Shown here: positions 8,745 to 21,147 of the stretch, piece after piece
How positions within the stretch are numbered: the first letter of the stretch is position 1
Layout of the letters: each line of letters starts with the position of its first letter
From: Cetobacterium_A somerae
Lineage (GTDB): Bacteria > Fusobacteriota > Fusobacteriia > Fusobacteriales > Fusobacteriaceae
NCBI RefSeq assembly: GCF_044784365.2
Contig: NZ_CP173065.2
Strand: one strand, 5' to 3'
Length of the DNA: 64,000 bases
Program-made: the position numbers and the translations under genes
The notes under the pieces: generated by a model
Seen by the model: the letters and a program-made list of their open reading frames with translations, nothing else
What the model was told of the DNA's origin: nothing
Database searches by the model: none

Positions 8745-9683
8745 TTATAATTTTTCGATAACTCTTAATTTAGCTGAATGCGCTCTATTGTTAAATTTTA
8801 ACTCATCTTGACCTGAAGTTATTGGCTTTCTATTTACCAATTTACCTTTAGGTTTTTCGTTACATACACATATTGGAATCTCTTTTGGACATTTACATCC
8901 TGTACAAAGATCTCTAAACATATTTTTTACAATTCTATCTTCTAAAGAGTGGAACGTTATTATTGCTAAACGTCCTCCTTTTTCTAAACTATTAAAAGAT
9001 TTTGTTATCGCATTTTTTAATACATCTAATTCTCTATTAACTTCAATTCTAATAGCTTGGAAAACTTTTTTAGCTGGATGTTTTTCACTTCTTGGTGGAT
9101 AAGCTTTTCTTATTATCTCTACAAGTTCTCCAGTTGTTTCAATAGGCTTTTCCTCTCTTCTTTGACAGATCAATCTAGCTACCTTTCTAGCAAATCTATC
9201 CTCTCCGTATTCAAAGAAAATTCTAACTAATTCTCCTTCTTCGTATTCATTAACAACTTCATAAGCTGACAACACTTCTTCTCTATTCATTCTCATGTCA
9301 AGCTTTGTATCATATCTATATGAAAACCCTCTTTCTGGATCATCAAGTTGAGTAGATGAAACTCCAATATCCATAAGAATTCCTGTAACTTCATTAGCCC
9401 CAGCCATATACAGAACTGTTTCTATATTTTCGAAGTTACTTTTATATACAGACCATTTTTTTCCATATTTCTCAAGTCTTTTTTTTGCAAATTCTATTGC
9501 TTGATCATCTTGATCTATAGAAATTAATCTTCCTTTATCACTAATTTCTTTTAATATACCTTCAGAGTGTCCTCCTCCTCCTAAAGTACAATCTACATAT
9601 ATACCATCTTTATCTGTTATTAAATTTTCTAATGTTTCATAATATAAAACTGGTATGTGGTATTCACTTTCTATTTCGTGCAT
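8745..9683 (-). CDS. rsmH: 16S rRNA (cytosine1402-N4)-methyltransferase
   Basis: Product of 312 residues starting MHEIESEYHIPVLYYE. The SAM-binding DCTLGGGGHSEGIL, MDIGVSSTQLDDPERGFSY and the C-terminal HSLEDRIVK and RAHSAKLRVIEKL identify RsmH (MraW), which methylates N4 of C1402 in the ribosomal P site. The frame stays open 11 codons upstream, but that stretch contains the AGGAGG ribosome site (9690-9695) and a hairpin, so the ATG at 9683 is the real start. The mraZ gene that often precedes it is absent; yggT precedes it instead, with a terminator-like hairpin between. Confidence 0.95.
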   Translation of the reverse strand: MHEIESEYHIPVLYYETLENLITDKDGIYVDCTLGGGGHSEGILKEISDKGRLISIDQDDQAIEFAKKRLEKYGKKWSVYKSNFENIETVLYMAGANEVTGILMDIGVSSTQLDDPERGFSYRYDTKLDMRMNREEVLSAYEVVNEYEEGELVRIFFEYGEDRFARKVARLICQRREEKPIETTGELVEIIRKAYPPRSEKHPAKKVFQAIRIEVNRELDVLKNAITKSFNSLEKGGRLAIITFHSLEDRIVKNMFRDLCTGCKCPKEIPICVCNEKPKGKLVNRKPITSGQDELKFNNRAHSAKLRVIEKL

Positions 9684-9698
9684 TTTTGTTCCTCCTAC

Positions 9699-9729
9699 AA
9701 AAAATAGAGAAGCCATTGGCCTCTCTATT
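9699..9729 (-). terminator. Terminator-like hairpin (possible attenuator) directly before rsmH
   Basis: On the minus strand AAUAGAGAGGCC and GGCUUCUCUAUU pair over 12 bp with a 3-base loop and one G-U pair, followed by six U and then, three bases later, the rsmH ribosome site. The G-U pair works only in minus-strand RNA (A-C mismatch on the other strand). There is no room for a promoter between the U tract and rsmH, so readthrough must supply rsmH. Confidence 0.65.
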
Positions 9730-9732
9730 CTA

Positions 9733-9987
9733 TTATAATAAATAAAAAATAATATATCTTAGAATCTTCAAAGCAAAATAAGCCAATACTGGTGACAAAT
9801 CTATTCTAACATTTCCCATAGGTATCAAAGTCCTAAAAGGTTTTAAAATTGGCTCTGTTAAAGCATATACAAGATTTGTAAAGTCATTTCTTGAATATGG
9901 AGCTAACCAAGAGATTACTATTCTTATTAATATAAGTATATTCATAATTTCAAAAGCTAAATTTATAATTCTGTAAATTAAACCCAT
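9733..9987 (-). CDS. YggT family membrane protein
   Basis: 84 residues with two hydrophobic segments (about 5-25 and 62-82) around the family motif RIVISWLAPYSRNDFTNLVYALTEPIL and PFRTLIP. YggT proteins are small inner-membrane proteins linked to osmotic tolerance or division-protein placement in other bacteria; the exact job is not settled. It lies 9 bases after pgsA. Confidence 0.88.
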   Translation of the reverse strand: MGLIYRIINLAFEIMNILILIRIVISWLAPYSRNDFTNLVYALTEPILKPFRTLIPMGNVRIDLSPVLAYFALKILRYIIFYLL

Positions 9988-9996
9988 ATTTTCTCC

Positions 9997-10566
9997 TTAT
10001 TTCTCTCCTAAAAAGTAATGTTTTGCTTTTACCGAGTATTCCCATCCAGACCAAATTGTTAAAACAACTGGAATTAATGTCATATAAAAATAAATTGTTT
10101 TATACAAAGTTTCTTTTTCAGGAGTATTTCCTAGCCCAAAGAACAGCATAATTATAATCACAATCATTTGAGTAGTTGTTTTATATTTTCCTAAAATTCC
10201 TGCAGGAATCACTTCCCCTTTTGCTGCAGCTATAGTTCTTATCCCACTAATTAAAAATTCTCTTGCTATAACAACTATAGACATCCATGCTGGAATATAA
10301 TCTAATTTTACAAAGATTACCAATGCTGATATAACAAGTATTTTATCTGCCAAAGGATCCATTATCTTACCCAAATCAGTTATTAAATTATATTTTCTTG
10401 CTATATATCCATCTAACCAATCTGTCAGCGATGCAAAAATAAATATACCAAACGCTATCATTCTATACAAAGTATGATGTGTAGTCCCTGCTGATTCTTG
10501 TAAAAAGTATATAAAAGGTATTGCTAATATTAATCTAATTGCTGTAAGTTTATTTGGCAAATTCAA
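9997..10566 (-). CDS. pgsA: CDP-diacylglycerol-glycerol-3-phosphate 3-phosphatidyltransferase
   Basis: 189 residues, several membrane helices, and the CDP-alcohol phosphotransferase signature around residues 45-75 (TDWLDGYIARKYN then DLGKIMDPLADK) with all the key Asp residues. It makes phosphatidylglycerol phosphate from CDP-diacylglycerol and glycerol 3-phosphate, the step beyond gpsA and plsY, which are in the same gene run. The start is TTG (LPNKLTAIRL follows soon after) with GGAGGAG upstream. Confidence 0.94.
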   Translation of the reverse strand: MNLPNKLTAIRLILAIPFIYFLQESAGTTHHTLYRMIAFGIFIFASLTDWLDGYIARKYNLITDLGKIMDPLADKILVISALVIFVKLDYIPAWMSIVVIAREFLISGIRTIAAAKGEVIPAGILGKYKTTTQMIVIIIMLFFGLGNTPEKETLYKTIYFYMTLIPVVLTIWSGWEYSVKAKHYFLGEK

Positions 10567-10590
10567 GACTGACTCCTCCTTATTTTAAAA

Positions 10591-11931
10591 CTATTTTATT
10601 TCGTTTTCTACAATTGCCCCTATATAGTCATATTCAAAATTTTGTTCTATTTTTACTTTTACTATTTCCCCTTGTTTTGCAGTTCCATCATTTGTTAAAA
10701 CTTTTCCATCTATATCTAAGGCTTGTCCTCTAGTTCTTCCCTCTAGCATAAACTCACTCTCTGAAGAAATACCGTCAATCATAACTTCAACAACTTTTCC
10801 AATCATTGCTCTATTTTTTATCTCTGCAATTTCAGCTTGTAAATTTGTTAATTCAGCCCATCTTTTTTCTTTTATTTCTTCTGGAACTTGATTCTCTAAA
10901 TCATGTGCAACAGTTCCCTCTTCTCTAGAGTACTTAAATACACCTACATAATCAAATTTAAACTCTTTTATAAAATCTTTTAACTCTTCAAAATCTTCTT
11001 CTGTTTCTCCTGGGAATCCTACAATTACAGTAGTTCTGATTGTTGCTTCAGGAATTTCAGTTCTTATTTTATTTAAAATTGATTTTATATGATCACCTGA
11101 TTTTGCTCTAGCCATATTTTGTAGTATATTTCCTGAAATATGTTGAATTGGAATATCAAAATATTTACAAACTTTTGGTTCATTTTTTATAACTTCAACT
11201 AGTTCATCTGTTAATGAGTTAGGGAACATATAATATGATCTAATCCACTCTATTCCATCTACTTTTGCTAATTCTTTTAATAAATCAGGTAAAGCTTTCT
11301 TCTTATATAAATCAATTCCATACTCTGTTGTTTCTTGAGCTAATAAATTTATTTCTCTAACTCCATTTGCTGCTAAAGCTTTTGCTTCTTCTACAATATC
11401 CTCTATTGTTCTACTTCTTAAATTTCCTCTAAGTTGAGGTATAATACAATACGTACATCTTCTATTACATCCTTCAGCTATTTTTAAATAAGCTGTGTGA
11501 GGATTTGTTGTTAAAATTCTTTCTGTTCCTGCATCTGCTAAGAATTCAAAAGAATCACATCTCACAATTTTAGAATCCTCTAAAATTGTATCTACGATCT
11601 CTTCTATTTTATGTATTTCACCTGTACCAACTACAGCATCTATTTCAGGAATTTCTGAAATTAATTCATCAGCATATCTCTGTGCTAAGCATCCTGCAAC
11701 AATTATTTTTTTTACTTTTCCAGAGTTTTTCTTTTCTGCAACTTCTAATATTGCTTGAATTGACTCCTCTTTTGCATCTCCAATAAATCCACATGTATTT
11801 ACTAAAACAACATCTGCCTCTTCTAAATCATTTGTTATTTCAAATCCTTTTCTAGCTACCATTAGCCCTATTAAGTGCTCACTGTCAACTAAGTTTTTAC
11901 TACAACCTAAACTTATTAAACCTAATTTCAT
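10591..11931 (-). CDS. rimO: Ribosomal protein S12 methylthiotransferase (radical SAM)
   Basis: 446 residues in the methylthiotransferase order: N-terminal UPF0004 domain (MKLGLISLGCSKNLVDSE with further cysteines in VNTCGF and VAGCLAQ for one iron-sulfur cluster), radical SAM core with GCNRRCTYCIIPQLRG, then a C-terminal TRAM domain. LGCSKNLVDSE and the S12-type core favour RimO over MiaB. It adds a methylthio group to an Asp of protein S12. It follows the pnp terminator and lies 24 bases before pgsA. Confidence 0.95.
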   Translation of the reverse strand: MKLGLISLGCSKNLVDSEHLIGLMVARKGFEITNDLEEADVVLVNTCGFIGDAKEESIQAILEVAEKKNSGKVKKIIVAGCLAQRYADELISEIPEIDAVVGTGEIHKIEEIVDTILEDSKIVRCDSFEFLADAGTERILTTNPHTAYLKIAEGCNRRCTYCIIPQLRGNLRSRTIEDIVEEAKALAANGVREINLLAQETTEYGIDLYKKKALPDLLKELAKVDGIEWIRSYYMFPNSLTDELVEVIKNEPKVCKYFDIPIQHISGNILQNMARAKSGDHIKSILNKIRTEIPEATIRTTVIVGFPGETEEDFEELKDFIKEFKFDYVGVFKYSREEGTVAHDLENQVPEEIKEKRWAELTNLQAEIAEIKNRAMIGKVVEVMIDGISSESEFMLEGRTRGQALDIDGKVLTNDGTAKQGEIVKVKIEQNFEYDYIGAIVENEIK

Positions 11932-11974
11932 TTTTTACCATCCTTCATTTTTTGTTGCTTTTATTTCTATACGG

Positions 11975-12009
11975 AAAAATAACACAGAGGTTGAAGTCCT
12001 CTGTGTTAT
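11975..12009 (-). terminator. Intrinsic terminator after pnp
   Basis: Perfect 12-bp stem ATAACACAGAGG / CCTCTGTGTTAT with a 7-base loop and a minus-strand ATTTTT tail, 17 bases after the pnp stop codon. Confidence 0.85.
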
Positions 12010-12026
12010 CCCCCTTAATTTTAAAA

Positions 12027-14138
12027 TTATTCAGCTGCCATTTCTTGTAATAATTTCTTTCTACTTAAACTGATTTTTCCATTTTCTGTAGAAATTACTT
12101 TTACTTCAAATGTGTCTCCAACTTTTAATACATCTTCAACATTAGCTACTCTTTCTAAAGATATTTCTGATACGTGAAGAAGTCCCTCTTTCCCTGGTAA
12201 TATTTCCATGAAAGCTCCAAACTTAGCTATATTTACCACTCTTCCTAAATATACCTCTCCTACTTCAACATCTTTAACATATCCATTTACTAACTTTATA
12301 GTATCCTCTAAAACATCTAATCCTTTACAGAATATAGATACTCTTCCATCATCTTCTATATCAATAGTTGCACCTGTTGCTTCTATAATTCCTTTTATAT
12401 TTTTTCCACCAGGTCCTATTAAAACTGCAATTTTATCCTTTGGAATTACCATTTGGTGAATTCTTGGAACAGTTGGTGCTAATTCATTTGTATTTGATAT
12501 TGTGCTATTCATTAATTCTAATATTTGTAATCTAGCGTCTAAAGCTTGCTTTAAAGCTATTCTCATAATGTCCTCTGATATTCCTGCAATCTTCATATCC
12601 ATTTGTAAAGCAGTTATTCCAGTCTTAGTTCCTGCAACTTTAAAGTCCATATCTCCTAAGTGATCCTCTAGACCCATTATATCTGTTAACACAACATAAT
12701 CATCATCTTTTTTGATTAGACCCATTGCAATTCCAGCTACATGTTCTTTAATAGGCACTCCTGCATGCATTAATGCTAATGATCCTCCACAGATTGACGC
12801 TTGAGACGACGATCCATTAGATTCTGTTATTTCTGAAACTAATCTAACTGTGTATGGGAAATCTTCTACTGACGGCATTACATAGCTTAATGCTCTCTCT
12901 GCTAAAGATCCATGTCCTAGTTCTCTTCTTCCAGGTGCACCCATTCTTCCTGTTTCTCCAACTGAATATGGAGGGAAATTATAGTGTAGATAGAATTTTT
13001 TAAAATACTCTTCATCTAGCCCATCTATTAATTGCTCATCCTCTTTAGTTCCTAAAGTTGCTACAACTAACGCTTGTGTTTCTCCTCTTGTAAATAAAGC
13101 TGATCCATGTACAATTGGTAAAACATTTACTTCTGCTGCTAAGTCTCTAATTTCTGTTGTAGCTCTTCCATCTACTCTATGTTTATTGTATAAAATAGCA
13201 TCTCTAACTTGCTCTTTCATTAAATCGTGATAATATTTTGCAAATTCTGCAACTACTTCTGCAGGAACTTCCTCTTCTCCAAAGTTTGTATTTACAAATT
13301 CTTCAAATAAAACTTCTTCTAATTGATCTACAGCTTCTTCTCTAGCTTTTTTTCCAGTTGTTAAAACAGCTTCTTTTAACTTAGTAGCTCCATTTTGATC
13401 GATAAAGTTTTTAACTATCGGCATTACTTCAGGTGCTTGGAACTCTATCTTCTCTTTACCAACTAAAGCTTGGAACTCCATTTGGAACTGACATAATTTC
13501 TTTATATTATCATGAGCAAACATTATAGCTTTTAACATTGTTTCCTCATCAATTTCTTTTGCTCCTGCTTCAACCATGTTGATGGCATCCATACTTCCAG
13601 CCACCGATAAATCTAATTCACTTATTTTTAATTGCTCTGGTGTTGGATTTAAAATAAACTCTCCATCTATCATTCCAACTACTACTCCAGCTACTGGCCC
13701 CATAAATGGAATATCAGATACTGTTAAAGCTACTGATGATCCAACAATTCCCATGAAATCAGGAGTACATACTCCATCATATGAAAGTGTTGTATTTACA
13801 ATATGAACATCGTAATGAAACCCTTCTGGGAACATTGGTCTTATTGGTCTGTCTATTAATCTAGCTATCAGTGTAGCATTTGTTGATGGTCTAGCTTCTC
13901 TTTTATTAAATCCTCCTGGGAATTTCCCAGCTGCATAATATTTTTCTACATAATCTACTGTTAAAGGAAAGAAGTCTATTCCCTCTCTAGCACTTTTACT
14001 TCTGTTAACTGTACTTAATAAAATTGTATCACCATATTGAACCATTACAGCTCCGTTTGATTGTCTTGCTATTTTACCAGTTTTTAACGTTAATTGTCTT
14101 CCACCTATTTCTAAGCTTAAGCTTACTTCATTAAACAT
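12027..14138 (-). CDS. pnp: Polyribonucleotide nucleotidyltransferase (PNPase)
   Basis: 703 residues: two RNase PH domains (GRQLTLKTGKIARQSNGAVMVQ and the second with GTKEDEQLIDGLD, GETGRMGAPGRRELGHGSLAERAL), then a KH domain (IGPGGKNIKGIIEATGA) and an S1 domain (GEVYLGRVVNIAKFGAFMEI). It degrades RNA from the 3' end using phosphate. The frame is open 14 codons further up, but AAGGAGG lies just before the ATG at 14138, which is the true start (FNEVSLSLEIGG follows). It has its own promoter and a leader that folds into one long hairpin, suggesting control of its mRNA by RNase III and PNPase itself. Confidence 0.96.
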   Translation of the reverse strand: MFNEVSLSLEIGGRQLTLKTGKIARQSNGAVMVQYGDTILLSTVNRSKSAREGIDFFPLTVDYVEKYYAAGKFPGGFNKREARPSTNATLIARLIDRPIRPMFPEGFHYDVHIVNTTLSYDGVCTPDFMGIVGSSVALTVSDIPFMGPVAGVVVGMIDGEFILNPTPEQLKISELDLSVAGSMDAINMVEAGAKEIDEETMLKAIMFAHDNIKKLCQFQMEFQALVGKEKIEFQAPEVMPIVKNFIDQNGATKLKEAVLTTGKKAREEAVDQLEEVLFEEFVNTNFGEEEVPAEVVAEFAKYYHDLMKEQVRDAILYNKHRVDGRATTEIRDLAAEVNVLPIVHGSALFTRGETQALVVATLGTKEDEQLIDGLDEEYFKKFYLHYNFPPYSVGETGRMGAPGRRELGHGSLAERALSYVMPSVEDFPYTVRLVSEITESNGSSSQASICGGSLALMHAGVPIKEHVAGIAMGLIKKDDDYVVLTDIMGLEDHLGDMDFKVAGTKTGITALQMDMKIAGISEDIMRIALKQALDARLQILELMNSTISNTNELAPTVPRIHQMVIPKDKIAVLIGPGGKNIKGIIEATGATIDIEDDGRVSIFCKGLDVLEDTIKLVNGYVKDVEVGEVYLGRVVNIAKFGAFMEILPGKEGLLHVSEISLERVANVEDVLKVGDTFEVKVISTENGKISLSRKKLLQEMAAE

Positions 14139-14161
14139 TAAGTTTCCTCCTTTTAAATTGG

Positions 14162-14248
14162 TAGAGGATAAATATAGCAAATAATAAGGAACTAAAACTA
14201 AAGATTTTAGCTTTAATCTCTTACTACTTACCTTATATTTATCCTCTA
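14162..14248 (-). promoter_or_regulatory. Long stem-loop in the pnp leader, candidate autoregulatory RNase III site
   Basis: A perfect 15-base inverted repeat (14234-14248 with 14162-14176, TAGAGGATAAATATA on the minus strand) continues inward, after a 2-base bulge, as 12 more pairs (GUAAGUAGUAAG with CUUAUUAUUUGC, including several G-U pairs), giving about 27 bp. The inner loop holds a small CTAAAA/TTTTAG hairpin. The stem starts about eight bases after the predicted transcript start and ends 13 bases before the ribosome site. There is no U tract, so it is not a terminator. Confidence 0.75.
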
Positions 14249-14262
14249 TATTCTTACATTAA

Positions 14263-14291
14263 AGTATATCATTTTTACATATAAAAATCAA
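14263..14291 (-). promoter_or_regulatory. Promoter of pnp
   Basis: On the minus strand TTGATT (14291-14286), 17 bases, TATACT (14268-14263). The predicted start near 14256 places the whole long hairpin at the 5' end of the mRNA. It begins just after the stop codon of the upstream SEDS gene. Confidence 0.7.
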
Positions 14292-14298
14292 AATATAT

Positions 14299-15516
14299 TT
14301 ATTCAACATTCATATTATGAATCAAACCAAGAGCTATTCCCATAGTTACCATTGCACTTCCTCCATAACTGAAGAATGGCATTGGTAATCCAAAAACTGG
14401 TAGTAATCCAACAGCTACAAATATATTTATTATTACTTGAGTTATTATTTGAGCTCCCATTCCTAAGGCCAAGTATTTTCCAAAATAATTTTTACACTCT
14501 CTTCCTGTTACCATTATAAAATGATATAATGCAAAAAATAATCCAACAACTACAAACATACCCATTATTCCAAACTCTTCTCCAAAAGTAGCCATTATAA
14601 AGTCTGTATGTATCTCTGGAAGGTAACTATACTTTTGAACACCATTAGCATACCCTTTTCCAAATAACCCTCCACTACCAAAAGCATAAACAGATTGCTT
14701 CACCTGATAACCGTAATCATCTGAGTAGTTTCCAAAAAATAATCCATCTATATAACTTTTTATTCTCATTATCTTATAGGAAGCTCCCTCTTCGCTGGCA
14801 TATTTATAAACCGCTGCTAGTCCACCTATACCTAATACTCCTCCTAAACAACTAACCCTTAAAATCCATTTATCTTTTAATTTACTCATGAATATCATAA
14901 ATAACCAAATTGCTAAGTAGTGAATTGCTGTTCCCATATCTTTCTGAGCTAAAATTAACACACCATAAACTCCTAGGTATATTAAAGCATTTATTATTGT
15001 TACGCTCTCACTCAAATCATTATCTTCCGCTCTTGCCAAGCAATTTGCCATATTTATAACAAATGCACATTTTAAAATTTCAGCTGGTTGAATAGAAACT
15101 GGCCCTAGATTTATCCAACCATAGGCTCCATTTATCTTGGGAATAAATGGTAAATTCATTTTTCCTCCGATATACATTCCTAATAAAATAAAAATACTTG
15201 TTAGGAATATAAATCCATTTACCTTTCTATTACTTAAAATTTTATATGTCAATTTTAATTTTTTAATTTTTCCAGCATTACCAATAAAAAGATATATTAT
15301 AAAAAAAATTAATATGTATACAAAGTGTTTTTTTATATTTTCAGGTTTCATATAAAAAGCTGCACTAACCATATTAATTGAACTTAAAACCATCAATATT
15401 ACTATTATAAAAAACAATGAAAATCGTCTCTGTCTTAATCTAATCATTTTATTTTTAATTTTTTGTTGTTGATTTTTTAAATTTTCTTGAAAAAATTGTC
15501 CAGTTGTATTTTCCAT
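14299..15516 (-). CDS. FtsW/RodA/SpoVE (SEDS) family peptidoglycan polymerase
   Basis: 405 residues with about ten membrane segments. SEDS signs: GAYGWINLGPVSIQPAEILK, ILAQKDMGTAIHY, the YGYQVKQSVYAFGSGGLFGKGYANG loop, EIHTDFIMATFGEEFG, and the C-terminal LPVFGLPMPFFSYGGSAM. These enzymes polymerise lipid II glycan chains with a partner class B penicillin-binding protein, in division (FtsW) or elongation (RodA). I cannot decide which from sequence alone. The N-terminus carries about 27 extra basic, Gln/Lys-rich residues. GGGGAG precedes the ATG. The gene starts 43 bases after tRNA-Asn with no promoter or clear terminator between. Confidence 0.9.
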   Translation of the reverse strand: MENTTGQFFQENLKNQQQKIKNKMIRLRQRRFSLFFIIVILMVLSSINMVSAAFYMKPENIKKHFVYILIFFIIYLFIGNAGKIKKLKLTYKILSNRKVNGFIFLTSIFILLGMYIGGKMNLPFIPKINGAYGWINLGPVSIQPAEILKCAFVINMANCLARAEDNDLSESVTIINALIYLGVYGVLILAQKDMGTAIHYLAIWLFMIFMSKLKDKWILRVSCLGGVLGIGGLAAVYKYASEEGASYKIMRIKSYIDGLFFGNYSDDYGYQVKQSVYAFGSGGLFGKGYANGVQKYSYLPEIHTDFIMATFGEEFGIMGMFVVVGLFFALYHFIMVTGRECKNYFGKYLALGMGAQIITQVIINIFVAVGLLPVFGLPMPFFSYGGSAMVTMGIALGLIHNMNVE

Positions 15517-15559
15517 TTAAATTCTCCCCTTAAAATTCTTTTTACAAAAAATAAAAAAA

Positions 15560-15635
15560 TGGCGCTTCTTGCTGGGCTCGAACCAGCGACAACACGATTA
15601 ACAGTCGTGCGCTCTACCAACTGAGCTAAAGAAGC
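15560..15635 (-). tRNA. tRNA-Asn (GTT)
   Basis: A 76-base cloverleaf read on the minus strand: acceptor GCTTCTT/AAGAAGC, D-arm GCTC...GAGC, anticodon arm CACGA-CTGTTAA-TCGTG with anticodon GTT, T-arm GCTGG-TTCGAGC-CCAGC, discriminator G and an encoded CCA. It is 12 bases after the 5S end and belongs to the rRNA operon. Confidence 0.97.
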
Positions 15636-15647
15636 ACTTTTTTAAGA

Positions 15648-15762
15648 TTGGCAACTTCCTATCCTCCCAGGGGGCTGCCCCCCAAGTACTTTCAGCGTTT
15701 ATGGGCTTAACTTCCAGGTTCGAAATGTTACTGGGTGTACCTCCATAGCTATCGTTGCCAAT
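15648..15762 (-). rRNA. rrf: 5S ribosomal RNA
   Basis: About 115 bases; the ends pair (TTGGCAAC with GTTGCCAA) and the interior reads as 5S, including GGTACACCC, CGAACCTGGAAGTTAAGC and GAAAGTACTTGG. It sits between 23S and tRNA-Asn. Confidence 0.95.
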
Positions 15763-15790
15763 CAATATTTATTTGTGTTCTTGAACACTT

Positions 15791-15805
15791 GAAACTATAT
15801 AGTAG
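15791..15805 (-). repeat. Pre-23S processing stem, 3' arm (pairs with 18826-18840)
   Basis: GAAACTATATAGTAG here is the perfect reverse complement of 18826-18840, and weaker pairing continues outward for about ten bases. The two arms enclose the 23S gene, as expected for an RNase III processing stem. Confidence 0.75.
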
Positions 15806-15813
15806 TATATTAA

Positions 15814-18728
<2,915 letters not shown>

Positions 18729-18825
18729 TTGTAATATAATTCATATTATTTAGACAGACTAACTACTCAATTTAAGATTGACTTAAAAATGAATTGTTAG
18801 TTAATTTAGAATATTTTCTCAATAT

Positions 18826-18840
18826 CTACTATATAGTTTC
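18826..18840 (-). repeat. Pre-23S processing stem, 5' arm (pairs with 15791-15805)
   Basis: CTACTATATAGTTTC, exact partner of the arm at 15791-15805. Confidence 0.75.
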
Positions 18841-18876
18841 CAATGTCCAAGTTTGATAGTAAAGAACACTATCAAT

Positions 18877-18889
18877 CGAATAGAGAAAA
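18877..18889 (-). repeat. Pre-16S processing stem, 3' arm (pairs with 20505-20517)
   Basis: CGAATAGAGAAAA pairs exactly with TTTTCTCTATTCG at 20505-20517 in the leader; the arms enclose the 16S gene. Confidence 0.7.
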
Positions 18890-18902
18890 AGTTAGTCTCC
18901 TT

Positions 18903-20418
<1,516 letters not shown>

Positions 20419-20570
20419 ATATATTTAAAGTCCTAAGACTTACGTTTACACCATTTATTGGTTTGCCATTTCTGGCATTTTGTTATTTTCATAACTTCTG
20501 ACTATTTTCTCTATTCGGTTGTTAATGTCCTTTAGTTTTCCTTCGTCTGCGGTGTTTCCCGCTGACAGAA
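20419..20570 (-). other. rRNA operon leader
   Basis: Transcribed leader of about 150 bases. It contains the 5' arm of the 16S processing stem (20505-20517) and small hairpins TGCCAGAAATGGCA and AAGTCTTAGGACTT. No coding sequence is supported. Confidence 0.7.
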
Positions 20571-20602
20571 ATTATAGTACCATAACTTTTAAACTAAGTC
20601 AA
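20571..20602 (-). promoter_or_regulatory. rRNA operon promoter
   Basis: On the minus strand TTGACT (20602-20597), 17 bases, TACTAT (20579-20574), overlapping a full TATAAT (20576-20571) that would be 20 bases away. An AT-rich stretch (TAAAAAAAGTTG) lies upstream. It is the only good promoter ahead of 16S in the window. Confidence 0.65.
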
Positions 20603-20686
20603 CAACTTTTTTTATTTTGTTTTATAATTACTTTTATGATAAAATTACATATATTTTTAATATATATTATTTTTTAGGAGGATTTT

Positions 20687-21145
20687 ATGAATATAGTACT
20701 AATGGAACCTGAAATTCCTTATAATACAGGTAATATCGGAAGAAGTTGTGTTCTTACAAATACAACACTACACTTAATTAAACCTTTAGGGTTTTCTTTA
20801 GATGAAAAACAAATTAAAAGATCTGGTCTTGACTACTGGGAATTGATCGATTTAAAGGTATGGGAAAATTATGAAGAGTTAAGAGCAGCTTACCCTGAAT
20901 CTAATTTTTATTTTGCTACTACTAAAACTACACAAAAATATTCAGATGTAAAATATAATCCAAATGATTTTATTGTTTTCGGTCCTGAGTCTAGAGGAAT
21001 TCCTGCAGAAATTAGAGAAGCTAATAAAGAAACTTGTATAACTATTCCAATGATTAAAATGGGTAGATCTCTTAATCTATCAAATTCTGCCGCTATAGTT
21101 CTTTATGAAGCATTAAGACAAAATAATTTTGATTTAGGAGAGTAA
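20687..21145 (+). CDS. trmL: tRNA (cytidine(34)-2'-O)-methyltransferase
   Basis: 152 residues, the normal size for TrmL (YibK/CspR), a minimal SPOUT enzyme. It begins MNIVLMEPEIPYNTGNIGRSC and ends with the knot motifs IVFGPESRGIP and IPMIKMGRSLNLSNSAAIVLYEALRQ. It methylates the ribose of the wobble base of some tRNA-Leu. AGGAGG precedes the ATG. It reads away from the rRNA operon and is followed two bases later by folA. Confidence 0.95.
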   Translation: MNIVLMEPEIPYNTGNIGRSCVLTNTTLHLIKPLGFSLDEKQIKRSGLDYWELIDLKVWENYEELRAAYPESNFYFATTKTTQKYSDVKYNPNDFIVFGPESRGIPAEIREANKETCITIPMIKMGRSLNLSNSAAIVLYEALRQNNFDLGE

Positions 21146-21147
21146 GA

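Larger units (their letters stand above)
18729..18902 (-). other. 16S-23S spacer without tRNA genes
   Basis: About 174 bases. I find no tRNA in it. It holds one arm of the 16S processing stem (18877-18889) and one arm of the 23S stem (18826-18840). Confidence 0.8.
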
